Counted from the stretch's first letter, positions 27,436-36,488 are shown. The stretch: 64,000 nucleotides of DNA from Paraburkholderia aspalathi (GCF_900116445.1 NZ_FPBH01000001.1:310001-374000), one strand, 5' to 3'. Numbers and translations: made by a program. The notes: generated by a model from the letters alone, not told the origin.

Positions 27436-27773
27436 TGAAAAAGAAAAACGCCCAACCGACCAAAGGCCAATCGAGCGCGAAACGTCAACGCGACTTTACC
27501 GGAACCGATAACCCGCGTCATCTGCGCGCGGTTGCGGCGTTGCAACTCCGCCCGATGCCGCGCGAGGAACTAGACAGTATTGCGGTATGTAGTAACGGCC
27601 CCGACCTGATAGCGACGCTGTGCGCGAAGGGCCTGAATGTACTTTGCCCCAAAGTCCCTTACATTGACCCCGACGGCACCGAAGTGCTGCGCGGTGTGTA
27701 CCACCTTTCCAACGCCGACTGCCGCAAGATTGTTCGCTGGCTGCGCAACCGCGCAGAGGGCGGCGCATGTTAA
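27435..27773 (+). CDS. Hypothetical island protein, coupled to AlpA-like gene
   Basis: A 112-residue basic protein. The second half (REELDSIAVCSNGPDLIATLCAKGLNV) resembles a helix-turn-helix of phage and island proteins, but I cannot name a family. It starts on the stop of the AlpA-like gene and overlaps the start of the primase gene, so all three form one operon. Confidence 0.72.
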   Translation: MKKKNAQPTKGQSSAKRQRDFTGTDNPRHLRAVAALQLRPMPREELDSIAVCSNGPDLIATLCAKGLNVLCPKVPYIDPDGTEVLRGVYHLSNADCRKIVRWLRNRAEGGAC

Positions 27774-28681
27774 ACGGTCACGATGAAAGCGAGCGCGCCC
27801 GCTCTGCACTTTTCACTCTCGACGCCGGTTGCGCCCGTGAACAGTGGGTGCGCGCTGCGATGGCCGCCAAAGCGGCGGGGCTGCCGGAAAACGACTTTCT
27901 GGCGTGGTCTGCGACCGGCGGCAACTATGGCGGCGAGCATGACGCCCGCTCTTTGTGGCGCAGCATCAACCTGAACGGCGGTGTCGGCCCTGGCACCTTG
28001 TTCAAGATGGCCCGTGACGTCGGCTGGAATGATGCACAACCACGCGCCAACGGCGCGCAAGGCGCTCGCGTGTCGAGCCCGATGCAGAGCGAACAGGCGA
28101 AAGCGAAAACCGTCTCGAACCCGATCTTTGATGTTGCTGCCGCGTTCGCAAGCTATCAGCCCGCGAGCGCCCAACATCCCTATATCGCGGCGAAGCGCGG
28201 CAACCCTGACGGATTGCGCGTCGTCCCGGCCGATGCCCCCCTGACGATCCAGGGTAAGCCCGTGGCGGGCTGGCTGGTCGTGCCGGTCCGCTCGCTGGAC
28301 GGCGCATTGCAGACCATTCAATACATTCCCGCGCCGGGCAGCGGGAAGAAGCTAAATGCCCCGGGTGCATCGTTCGGTAATGGCTTGCTTGTGGTAGGCG
28401 AGATCGTGCTGGACGGGACGCTTTACGTTGTCGAAGGCATCGGTCAGGCGTGGGCGTGCTCTAAAGCCGACTATCAGGCCGCTGCCGTGGTGGCTTTCGG
28501 CTGCGGACGCGTTCGCACGGTGGCGATACTGCTGCGCGAGTGCTACCCAGCGGCACGCATCGTGATTGTCCCGGACAGGGGCAAGGAAGCGGACGCTGAA
28601 GCTATCGCCCGCGATATCGGCGGCACGTGGGTGGCGATGCCCGCCGATGCGCCCGGCAACTACGACGCGAACGACTACTAA
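27767..28681 (+). pseudogene. Primase part of a split primase-helicase
   Basis: A 304-residue protein with an N-terminal primase-associated (PriCT-2-like) region, residues 1-80 (AAKAAGLPENDFLAWSATGG, LWRSINLNGGVGPGTLFKMA), and a Toprim-like core (GTLYVVEGIGQAWACSKADY, RIVIVPDRGKEADAEAIARD). In islands and plasmids these domains are usually followed in the same chain by an AAA helicase. Here the frame meets TAA at 28679-28681, yet the next codons in the same frame read AEHGVEALADLLRAVKVPPMRY and run into the helicase. So this looks like the front half of an interrupted gene. It may still act as a free primase. Confidence 0.8.
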
Positions 28682-28738
28682 GCGGAGCACGGCGTTGAGG
28701 CGCTGGCCGACCTGTTGCGCGCGGTGAAGGTGCCGCCG

Positions 28739-29758
28739 ATGCGTTACCGGCTGCAATCTGCTGATGACCTGATGAACGCGCCGCCGCTGCGTTGGCTTGT
28801 GCGCGACGTGGTGCCCGCCGATTCGCTTGTGGCCTTGTTCGGTCCGTCCGGTTCCGGCAAGTCGTTTCTCGCGCTCGACCTTTGTGCCGTCATCGCGGGC
28901 GGCGGTGAGTGGTTCGGTCATCGCGTTACGGCCGCGCCGGTTGTGTATGTCGCGCTCGAAGGCGAGGTGGGTTTGAGCAAGCGTGCGAAGGCATGGAGCG
29001 CGCGCAACCGCCGCACGCTGCCGGATGACCTGCGCTTCATTATGCAGCCGTTTAACGTTAGCAATCTGTCCGACGTGGATGACCTCGCTCGTGCGGTGCT
29101 GGCTGGCGGCGGCGCGGACCTCCTTGTTCTCGATACGTTGAATCGCGCCGCACCCGGCGCCGATGAGAATAGCAGCCGCGACATGAGCCAAGTCATTAAC
29201 AACCTCGGGACGCTGAAAGACCGGATCGGCTGTACGGTTCTCGTTGTTCATCATACGGGGAAGGACACGTCCAAAGGCTTGCGCGGACACTCGTCGCTGT
29301 TTGCAGCGCTCGACGCCGCGATTGAAGTACGTCGCGATGGTGACCGCCGCGAATGGTCGGATGCCAAGGTTAAGGAAGGCCCTGACGGGGAACGGCATCG
29401 CTTCGCGCTGCTGCGCGTGGACCTTGGCGAGGATGAAGACGGCGAATCGGTTACGTCCTGCGTCATCGCACCCGACGAAAGCACCGTCGCCGTCGCGCGC
29501 CCCATGCCGAGTGGCAAGACGCAACGCCTCGTGTATGCGGTCATGGACATGCTATTGAGCGAATCCAGGCACTTCGACAAGGCGGGCGCACCTTCGGGCC
29601 GTCCTTGCGTCGAGCTTGAGGCCGTCGTGCCGGTAATCGCCGAGCGCCTGTTATGTCGCCCCGACCAACGGGAATACCAGGTGCGTCGGGCGCTTACGTC
29701 GATGACCGGTAACGGGGAGATTTACCAGGCGCGGGGTGGGTGGTTATGGATGAACTGA
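28739..29758 (+). CDS. AAA/RepA-like replicative helicase (back half of split gene)
   Basis: A 339-residue hexameric-helicase-type ATPase. Walker A GPSGSGKSF near residues 35-43, Walker B LLVLDTLNR near 130, and VHHTGKD with the RepA-like sensor follow. It lies in the same frame as the primase half, past a TAA. No ribosome site precedes ATG 28739 (a TTG at 28715 is also possible), so it may be made poorly unless translation restarts or the stop is read through. It probably once drove replication or stabilised the excised island. Confidence 0.82.
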   Translation: MRYRLQSADDLMNAPPLRWLVRDVVPADSLVALFGPSGSGKSFLALDLCAVIAGGGEWFGHRVTAAPVVYVALEGEVGLSKRAKAWSARNRRTLPDDLRFIMQPFNVSNLSDVDDLARAVLAGGGADLLVLDTLNRAAPGADENSSRDMSQVINNLGTLKDRIGCTVLVVHHTGKDTSKGLRGHSSLFAALDAAIEVRRDGDRREWSDAKVKEGPDGERHRFALLRVDLGEDEDGESVTSCVIAPDESTVAVARPMPSGKTQRLVYAVMDMLLSESRHFDKAGAPSGRPCVELEAVVPVIAERLLCRPDQREYQVRRALTSMTGNGEIYQARGGWLWMN

Positions 29759-29763
29759 CGACC

Positions 29764-29804
29764 CGCACAAGCCGCACAAATCGTTCATTTGTGCGGCTTG
29801 TGCG
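29764..29804. repeat. Perfect 18-base inverted repeat after helicase gene
   Basis: Arms 29764-29781 and 29787-29804 with loop CGTTC. The sequence is built on GCACAAGCCGCAC and has no T-run, unlike a normal terminator. It lies in the non-coding gap between the helicase and the single-strand-binding-like gene. Confidence 0.85.
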
Positions 29805-29845
29805 CACAACACACACAACACCCTTTAAGGGTGTGTGTTTTGTGC
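29804..29845. repeat. Second, imperfect inverted repeat (GCACAA to TTGTGC)
   Basis: Adjoins the first hairpin. The outer GCACAA and TTGTGC and the inner CACCC-TTTAA-GGGTG pair; the middle CA/TG-rich part pairs partly. Together the two hairpins could be an island replication origin or a transcript stabiliser. Confidence 0.65.
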
Positions 29846-29906
29846 GTGCCTCTCTGTGTGAGGTTTTTTCCGGAACGGCGCGCAGCTCGCAACGGGGAGT
29901 ATGCGA

Positions 29907-30308
29907 ATGATTGATGGGTTAATTGCGGGCAAGTTGTACGGCAAGCCGACGGAGCGCGTGGGCGCCAGCGGCAAGTCGTTCGTTACGGCAAAGGTGCGTG
30001 CCGCCGCAGGCGATGGCGAATCACTGTTCGTCAACGTCATCGCGTTCGACGCCGTTGCGAAAGCCGCATTGCTGGCACTCAACGACGTCGATTCCGTGGC
30101 GCTGGCCGGCGCGCTCACGCCGAAGGTATGGGTCGATAAGAACGGTGATGCAAAACCGGCGCTCGATATGGTTGCGCACGGCGCGCTGACGGCGTATCAC
30201 GTGCAGCGCAGACAAAAGGCGATTCAACCCAACGATGCTGCGACGACGAGCGGCGCGAAACGCGCGATGTGCGGCGGCGACCTTTCCCACATGCAAGACG
30301 ATTTGTAG
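29907..30308 (+). CDS. Single-strand DNA-binding-like OB-fold protein
   Basis: A 133-residue predicted OB-fold protein. Seen: GLIAGKLYGKPTERVGASGKSFVTAKVRAAAGDGESLFVNVIAFD with the strand order of SSB, then ALTPKVWVDKNGDAKPALDMVAHGALT. It fits the role of coating single-stranded DNA during island replication or transfer. ATG 29907 has GGGGAG 7 bases upstream. Not identical to the housekeeping SSB; the C-terminal DDL ends the chain. Confidence 0.8.
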   Translation: MIDGLIAGKLYGKPTERVGASGKSFVTAKVRAAAGDGESLFVNVIAFDAVAKAALLALNDVDSVALAGALTPKVWVDKNGDAKPALDMVAHGALTAYHVQRRQKAIQPNDAATTSGAKRAMCGGDLSHMQDDL

Positions 30309-30383
30309 GAGCGCGAGCCAGAAAGCCCGTGTAATGTAGCAATCGTAGATGTTTTGTTCGATAAATGAAGAGGATGCCTAATT

Positions 30384-30554
30384 ATGGACACTGTAATGGT
30401 ACCGAAATCATTGCTTGCAAAGTTCAGTTGGGATGGGCGCAAGCAGGAGTATTTCGCTTTGATTCCGAAGGACCGCCTGGACGGAACCGTAAGCTATACC
30501 CGCTTCCGCGTCGAATTCCCGCCCGAAGGTGGCTTCCTACTTATCCTGCAGTAA
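30384..30554 (+). CDS. Small hypothetical protein (56 aa)
   Basis: A short frame that begins MDTVMVPKSLLAKFSWDGRK and ends GGFLLILQ. The composition is protein-like, and it lies in the same direction as its neighbours with no large gap. GAGG lies rather far upstream. No family recognised; small proteins of this kind are common in the replication part of islands. Confidence 0.5.
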   Translation: MDTVMVPKSLLAKFSWDGRKQEYFALIPKDRLDGTVSYTRFRVEFPPEGGFLLILQ

Positions 30555-30582
30555 CTACCATCCGTTTGAAAAGGATTGAGCT

Positions 30583-31284
30583 ATGAAACCGCAAAACCAA
30601 ACTCAGGCCGAACGCCTTGCAGAACTCGAATTGCTCGCCAACGAGACGGGGCTGCTTGACGAACTCAAAATGCGGCAGCGCGTGGAAATCGACAAGCGCC
30701 GCATGGAACTGGCCGCAAAACTTGATGCACTGCCCAATCCGGAGCGCGAACTTGCCACCCTCGCGAAAGAAGCTGCTCGCGTGCACGCTGCTCGTGAAAA
30801 GGCTGCGGCTGAAGATCGCGAAGCGGACCGTCTCGATAAAGAGACAACTGGACGTCTAGTGATGGCAACCATGATGAAGGCAGGCGAACGGCAGCATATC
30901 TTGACCGAACTCGAGCGCGCTGCACCGCCCGAGCTCGAAGATGCATTGGACGATTTGAGCCTTGCGGATAATTTGCTGCGCAGCGCCTTTCGGGTCGATG
31001 AAGTTGCGGGCCGGAACTGGTTGGGCCAGCGCGTCAAGAAGGTGACTTCGAATCTTGATGGCATCAGCTCCGCGCGCAAACAGATCGCAGATGCGCAACA
31101 GTCGATTCGTGAACTGGCGCGTGATGGCCGGACGCCGAGTGTTGCAATGGTGTCGCGCTGTGCGGAAATTGTGGAAGCAGCGCTGCAACTCGCCTTCGAA
31201 TTTATTCCTGTGAAACTGTGGGACCTGCGTCGTTCGAAGCCGCTTTCCGATATCGTGGCCGAAGTTACAGGCTACGCAGAATAG
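30583..31284 (+). CDS. Coiled-coil hypothetical protein
   Basis: A 233-residue, highly charged, helical protein. Residues 1-90 (many Leu, Glu, Lys, Arg in heptad-like spacing, for example RMELAAKLDALPNPERELATL) are predicted to be coiled coil. No catalytic motif is recognised. It is the last gene of the left, replication-type half of the island. A 13-base hairpin follows its stop. Confidence 0.7.
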   Translation: MKPQNQTQAERLAELELLANETGLLDELKMRQRVEIDKRRMELAAKLDALPNPERELATLAKEAARVHAAREKAAAEDREADRLDKETTGRLVMATMMKAGERQHILTELERAAPPELEDALDDLSLADNLLRSAFRVDEVAGRNWLGQRVKKVTSNLDGISSARKQIADAQQSIRELARDGRTPSVAMVSRCAEIVEAALQLAFEFIPVKLWDLRRSKPLSDIVAEVTGYAE

Positions 31285-31299
31285 TCGCAGCTTGGCGGC

Positions 31300-31330
31300 G
31301 CATGCCGGCGACAAACCGTCGCCGGCATGC
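31300..31330. terminator. Strong hairpin after coiled-coil gene
   Basis: Perfect 13-base stem GCATGCCGGCGAC with a five-base loop, 15 bases past the stop of the coiled-coil gene. No T-run follows. It probably marks the end of the left transcript and the border of the cargo region. Confidence 0.6.
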
Positions 31331-31633
31331 GCTGCCTCGTCCGAAATAGGAGGCATATTTCTGGGGCGAGTGCATCAACATGTTGTACTCGTAAAATGCA
31401 ACCACATGCGGTGCTACAGAGCTGACTTCGGAGTCGGTCCATCTCATCTGGAAGTATTTTGAACGATGCAGCCCAACCCTTTCGGCACTCCGCCATATGT
31501 CCAAGCGACCGGCGTGAAGCTCACGTTCGGCGCGCGTCCCTTATCAAGCTAGTGAGACATTCGCGGACGGCAATGAAGACTCGCACGAGCGCTTTCTTCG
31601 ATTAACAATCAACCGCGCGCGGTTCGATATGTA
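31331..31633. other. Intergenic region, no confident gene
   Basis: About 300 bases. A 79-residue frame on the minus strand (31265-31504) has fair composition but no good start signal, so I do not call it. Confidence 0.4.
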
Positions 31634-32557
31634 TCAGTCAAACATCGCAATTAACGATTCCACCAATCTACGCGGACTGTTGGTAACTATATCAAGGGTC
31701 CGATGCTGACGACGTAGCGCACCAACAAGCAGACATGCTGCGTAGATCCAGTATGTCGCGTCCTCTGGCAACGTCACAGTTCCAGTAATTGCTCTGATGC
31801 GCGCGGCAAGAGGTGGATATTCGAATGGAACGCCACCGTGCGTGGCGATCGGCGTAATTTCGTGGAGCATCAAACTGCCCAGCGCCATTGCAGCGGCACG
31901 CTTGTTGAGTACCTGAGAGTAGCTGTGTCCATGCGCCTGTGCGTAGGCGGCGAGCTTATTCGTCATGAAGTCGCGGGCCCAAGTATCACAAAGCAACTCT
32001 TCTTCCGCTGGATCGGCTGGCCGTTGACTATCCCGGTCGAGCATCACGTGTCGGAATTCGTGAAATAGCACGAAGGCAGTCGCAAGCAAAGTCAGGTCAT
32101 AAGCCGATGCTGTCTCGATCGAGGCGCTCGAACGGTTTAGGCCAGGCTGTGGAACATCCTGCGGCCAAACGCTCGGGTCGGTATCGTTTGATTCAATGAT
32201 CTCCCTAGCGGCCACGAGTCTTGTCTTGTAATGCATCTCAATCTGACCACGCTCTTCGTCGTCACCCAACGCATCCTCAAGGCGCTTCGACGTGCCAAGC
32301 GCGATGGCGATCGCTGGGCTGTACGTTGCAATAGATTCCCACGCCGAAAAACCGATAATCCATAGTACGTCGAGCGCTTTATGTTGAAAAAGAATGCGAC
32401 GCTTGTTCGCATTGAAGGTAAAGCCGCGCGTATCGCCCGCAATTTCGACGGAAGGCGAGTAAGTCTTCCAAAGCCGACGGAACTCTGGAGTACGTTCAGG
32501 AACGGCTGCTTCAAGAAGTAACTGCACGGCTTGTGATGGGGTAATTATTTGGTTCAT
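31634..32557 (-). CDS. Lit/U49-type zinc metalloprotease
   Basis: A 307-residue soluble protein with the zinc motif HEFRH at residues 166-170, followed by an EEELLCDTWA segment at 185-194 that can supply the third zinc ligand. This arrangement matches the peptidase U49 family, whose best-known member, E. coli Lit, cleaves elongation factor Tu during phage T4 infection and stops phage growth. The target here is unknown. It is transcribed against the other genes, alone, which fits a self-contained defence gene. It sits in the AT-rich cargo half of the island. Confidence 0.72.
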   Translation of the reverse strand: MNQIITPSQAVQLLLEAAVPERTPEFRRLWKTYSPSVEIAGDTRGFTFNANKRRILFQHKALDVLWIIGFSAWESIATYSPAIAIALGTSKRLEDALGDDEERGQIEMHYKTRLVAAREIIESNDTDPSVWPQDVPQPGLNRSSASIETASAYDLTLLATAFVLFHEFRHVMLDRDSQRPADPAEEELLCDTWARDFMTNKLAAYAQAHGHSYSQVLNKRAAAMALGSLMLHEITPIATHGGVPFEYPPLAARIRAITGTVTLPEDATYWIYAACLLVGALRRQHRTLDIVTNSPRRLVESLIAMFD

Positions 32558-33191
32558 TTTTTGTCAGAAAGTGCGGTTTGTGAACGACGAGAAAAACATA
32601 TTTTTCGAACTTGGTCGCTGACCAAGCACCCCTAGAGGGCCTCGGACCTCCGACGGGCAAGTGCCGGTGAACGTGGGGGAGCGTCATTTTTTTCGGCAGC
32701 AGAATCAAGCGAGGGGGTATCCGCGAAACGACGAAAAATTTGAACAGGGTCGCGCCGAATATAACCAATAGGAGAATCCGAACGTAGCGTCAATTCCGTC
32801 GTCAATCAATCCAGACGGCTCTGCTAGGCCGTTCTGCGACGATCGCGACCGGCCGAGTGTCGACTCATAGGCGGGAGTGCCCCTGCCATGTAGCCGTCAT
32901 TCACAACCGCCGAAGTGGACATCCGGGTAATCATCGACGGCAACACTGTCGACGGCTCGCGCATCGAGCTACGCGAAATCGTCGGGCTGCAAGGTGACCT
33001 GTCGAGTGCAGAGGCAGCGACCTGATACGTTCGCCCAAAAAAGACCCACTGGAAAACGGCGAGCGGTGTAGGGACCTCTGTCCGCGTCGAGGCTTTCCTG
33101 CGGACACATCCAATTCTAGGTCCCACCACGATCAGAGGCGACGAAACACGTGGCGTATAGTAATGCAGCGATCGTCCGGCACGCTCACACC
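32558..33191. other. Intergenic region, no confident gene
   Basis: About 630 bases with only short frames on both strands and no recognisable domain. The stretch 32870-33050 has protein-like patches broken by stops, perhaps a decayed insertion or old gene, but I cannot identify it. Confidence 0.4.
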
Positions 33192-34364
33192 ATGACCAAG
33201 AAGAATATGCTTCCGACTGAACTTACTCCTGTTCGAGACGCGGCCCGTCGAACTTTGGGCGAAGTTCGCCCAGGACAAATTACCGATTTTCGCGCTCTTT
33301 ATGGTGGCCGCCGATCCAACGCCGGACGCGCCTTACCTGAATATTATCTAGTCTATTTTCTTCTCGTGGAATTGCTCGACTTTCAGAACCTTGGGCAGGG
33401 TGACAAGGTGGCGTGGTCGGTGCCGGTTGAATACAAGGGGCATACATACCTAATCGAGCATCGCAAAATGGGATTGGGCGTCTTCGCAGATGACGTTGAA
33501 AGCAAAGAAGATGCGATCCGCGAGATCGTTATTCGAATTAAAAAGGCGATAAAGAACGCTCAGCCTTATTTCGAATGGCTAGCAGATCAGGCTCTCGCGC
33601 GTTCCGCCGTGAACGTGACGAACAACAGTAGCGAACTGTTTGATCGCTACGAATTTTTAGCCGGGAGCTTCAAGGCAAAGGCAACCGAGGCACAGACGCG
33701 TACCCGTGAACGTATTGCAATCAAAGAGAGCAAGGAGCGTTATGTCGGTCCGATCTTCGTCAGCACCCAGTTGCGGCGAGAGGCCAGATGGCTGGCGCTT
33801 GCTGCCATTGATGCATTCTACAGTTGGACTGAGCACGTCTTCATCCATATCGCAATCCTGCTTGGCCGCGCTACGACCGCTGACGAAATCACCGTTTTGG
33901 CTCAGGCGGAATGGTCGGCGAAATACAGAGCGGTCTTTGATTTGCGCGATAAGGAAGCTAAGCAGTATTTTGATCAGCTAAGCGAAATCCGCTTCGAACT
34001 ACGAAATTTCACCGCGCATGGTGCATTTGGAAAACGGGGCGAAGCTTATCGATTTCATTCAGGCGCAGGCGCGGTCCCCGTGTTTTTGCCTCATAAGGCG
34101 GGGAGCCGAAAATACCGACTAGGGGCTGGAATCGCTTTTCGAGAAGAGGACGCGCTCCTCCTCATCGATTCATTTATTGCCTATCTTTGGTCAGATGGGC
34201 GTGAACCTGCGCGAGCGTATCTGCACGATACCGAATTGCCGATCGTCCTGACGTACGCCGCCAATGGCACCTACGCCGCCGCGATGACCTCAGTCGAGGA
34301 CATGAATGCATTCATAGAGCATGAACAAGCGGCTTGGGATCGCGCGGCAGACATGGATTTTTAG
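33192..34364 (+). CDS. Putative HEPN-like protein of unknown function
   Basis: A 390-residue soluble protein of no known family. The C-terminal part has the helical pattern and the RNFTAH motif (Rx4H, residues 271-276) of HEPN RNase folds, which occur in abortive-infection and toxin systems. An N-terminal region of about 130 residues (YYLVYFLLVELLDFQNLGQGDKVAWSVPVEYKGHTYLIEH) has a separate mixed fold. ATG 33192 or GTG 33150 may start it; neither has a strong ribosome site. It lies 85 bases before the DUF2971 gene and may be cotranscribed with it. Confidence 0.65.
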   Translation: MTKKNMLPTELTPVRDAARRTLGEVRPGQITDFRALYGGRRSNAGRALPEYYLVYFLLVELLDFQNLGQGDKVAWSVPVEYKGHTYLIEHRKMGLGVFADDVESKEDAIREIVIRIKKAIKNAQPYFEWLADQALARSAVNVTNNSSELFDRYEFLAGSFKAKATEAQTRTRERIAIKESKERYVGPIFVSTQLRREARWLALAAIDAFYSWTEHVFIHIAILLGRATTADEITVLAQAEWSAKYRAVFDLRDKEAKQYFDQLSEIRFELRNFTAHGAFGKRGEAYRFHSGAGAVPVFLPHKAGSRKYRLGAGIAFREEDALLLIDSFIAYLWSDGREPARAYLHDTELPIVLTYAANGTYAAAMTSVEDMNAFIEHEQAAWDRAADMDF

Positions 34365-34449
34365 GTGTTCGCGCGCATCGCCGTAAATGACATTGGTATC
34401 TGCGGGAGTCGATACAATACGCGAACCTACCACGCTCGGGGTGACCTGC

Positions 34450-35124
34450 ATGCGGCTTTACTATCTAACTGCAGAAAAGTGGGCGCAGAAGACTATCGAA
34501 GAACGCCGGATGAAAATCTCGCTCTTCGAGGAACTCAATGATCCATTCGAGCTATTACCTCATATTCTGCCGAGCCGCCAGCATCGAAAGGTTGCCGAGG
34601 TATTGCGCATGCACCTGTCTAAGCAGCGTGGAGTGATCTGCTTTTCGACTGATTGGCAAAATCCGGTCATGTGGGCGCATTACGGCGCGAAACACTATGG
34701 CATCTGTCTCGGGTTCGACATTCCCGACGAACTCGCAATGCGGGTTGGCTATGAGCCGAACCGGCTGGACTTCAACATTGATCTTTCGGCGCACAACGCT
34801 GGCGTCACTCCCGAGATAGTGAAGACCATGCTGCTCACGAAATTCGAAGCGTGGCGATACGAGAACGAATACCGGGTGATGGCGGAACTGCAAGATAAAG
34901 ACGAGGATGGACACTACTACGCCGACTTTGGCGAGCTTTTGATGCTGCGTGAAGTGGTCATTGGGGTGCGCTGCGAAACCTCACAGCGAGAAGTTGCGGA
35001 GTGGATCGGAGAACTAGGCCATAACGTTGACATCCGCAAGGCACGGCTGGCGTTCAAGCAGTTCAAGATTACCGAACAGCTCATGCAGCCCGTCCTCGTA
35101 GCGGGTCATAGCAAAGCTAAGTAA
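34450..35124 (+). CDS. DUF2971 family protein
   Basis: A 224-residue cytoplasmic protein. LNDPFELLP near residue 34, VICFSTDWQNPVMWAHYGAKHYGICLGFD near 75-100 and KFEAWRYENEYRVMAE near 145 are the hallmarks of DUF2971, a family of unknown biochemical activity found often on mobile elements. ATG 34450. It follows the HEPN-like gene in the same direction, so the two may form one unit. Confidence 0.8.
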   Translation: MRLYYLTAEKWAQKTIEERRMKISLFEELNDPFELLPHILPSRQHRKVAEVLRMHLSKQRGVICFSTDWQNPVMWAHYGAKHYGICLGFDIPDELAMRVGYEPNRLDFNIDLSAHNAGVTPEIVKTMLLTKFEAWRYENEYRVMAELQDKDEDGHYYADFGELLMLREVVIGVRCETSQREVAEWIGELGHNVDIRKARLAFKQFKITEQLMQPVLVAGHSKAK

Positions 35125-35681
35125 CGATATACCATGTCCTCGCTATTCCATTACACCTCAAACGTGACGTAGAAACGTCCGATCGTCGCAGCTCGTTGGG
35201 GATCGTGCCGATCAATGCTGGTGGCTTTGGTGCGACCAACACGGCCGCCGAGGTGTTCGGGGCGCAATGAAATCGAGCCGTTGTAACGGCGATTCGCGCA
35301 GCTCTACGACTGGATCGGCGATGAGGTTGCGCACTTCAATCCATATTCGATCAAGACGCCGAAGACGCCGCGTAGGCGACCGACACTTCGCCCCAAGGGG
35401 ACATGTCACGAACGGCAATTGTGCGCGCCAAGCGCGTTGCAATGCATGCGGTCGAATGACTTTGATCATCCACTACGGTCGTTCGTTACGAGACCATGCC
35501 AATGGTCCTTCGAGGTACAACGGCCGTCGATGTCGACGCCGAGACAGCTGGCAGTTTGGCCAACACAGACAGATAATTGAGCAAACAGGTGAGACAAATA
35601 TTTCGCCAAACGCCTATATTGGCTACTTCGGGCAAAGGGACCTGCTAACCCTACCCCGTTACTTCAACCAGTAGGTGACCT
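35125..35681. other. Intergenic region, no confident gene
   Basis: About 560 bases. The only long frame (35267-35674) is Arg-rich and has no sign of being a protein. The region may be an old decayed gene or regulatory DNA. Confidence 0.4.
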
Positions 35682-36488
35682 TTGGAACGCGATCAACCAC
35701 ACTACGTCCGGCGCTACATGGCTGCTCTTGCAACGCCAGCCATCGATCGGTGGCAAAACGATGAGGCTCATCGGGAGTTGGCCAAGAAGCGCAGCATGCA
35801 GGTGATTCAGACGCCCTCGGATACCGAACTTTCACTTTCCCCAGTCGGGGTGTCTCGGGAATTTGGATTTTTGCGCGACTTTTGGAATCTGTTTTACGAG
35901 TGCATTCAGTCATGTCAGGCTCTCGATCTCATTCGAGACCTTGCATCCAACTCCGTAGACGTCATCGAGCCGAAACGACATACTGCAACGGTAACTTTTT
36001 GGATGGAGAGCTATCTAAATGAGGTATATATCTTTCAGTGCAGGTTGCTTGATCTCATCAAATTCATCCAGCGCCGCTACAAGAGTGATGCCGACTTCAC
36101 GGATTTCGTCGTAACAGTAGGAGACTCTCTCGCAGAGTTCGTGCAGGAGCAATTGGCTCCCCTGATTAAGGATCGCGGTACGCACGTTCACAAGAGACGC
36201 CATCGGCGGGCGGATCCTGAACTGGCAAAGCTAACGCTCCTAGACAAGATGATCGACGTTCTTGGTCACACAGAGCTCAACGCAACGCGGGAGCAATCGC
36301 GAAAGGATACGGCGTCTTGGCTGTCCACCCAAGTGCGACATTACTCCGACTTGGCGTGGCACCTCTTCGATGAGGTGTGCCGGGGTTTCGCTGATGGAAT
36401 CCTTCTTGATATCGACAGGATCATCGTGCCCCTTCATCTCAAGGACAATCCACGTGCTTTACTTGAAATACTACGACCTGACACTTAA
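35682..36488 (+). CDS. Putative HEPN-like protein of unknown function
   Basis: A 268-residue, mostly helical soluble protein of no known family. RGTHVH at residues 165-170 (Rx4H) lies in a helix after VQEQLAPLIKD, as in some HEPN RNases. The start is uncertain: TTG 35682 has AGGTGA upstream, and ATG 35718 is the next choice. It is more AT-rich than the chromosomal genes. It has no close neighbour, so it may work alone. Confidence 0.6.
   Translation: MERDQPHYVRRYMAALATPAIDRWQNDEAHRELAKKRSMQVIQTPSDTELSLSPVGVSREFGFLRDFWNLFYECIQSCQALDLIRDLASNSVDVIEPKRHTATVTFWMESYLNEVYIFQCRLLDLIKFIQRRYKSDADFTDFVVTVGDSLAEFVQEQLAPLIKDRGTHVHKRRHRRADPELAKLTLLDKMIDVLGHTELNATREQSRKDTASWLSTQVRHYSDLAWHLFDEVCRGFADGILLDIDRIIVPLHLKDNPRALLEILRPDT

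Noticed and set aside
31265..31504. Minus-strand frame of 79 residues
   Set aside because: Spans a hairpin and part of the gap, and lacks a ribosome site.
32824..33129. Minus-strand frame resembling an IS remnant
   Set aside because: No transposase motif or terminal repeats.
35267..35674. Arg-rich frame of 135 residues in the cargo region
   Set aside because: Arg and Gly runs fit random frame in GC-rich DNA; no start signal.
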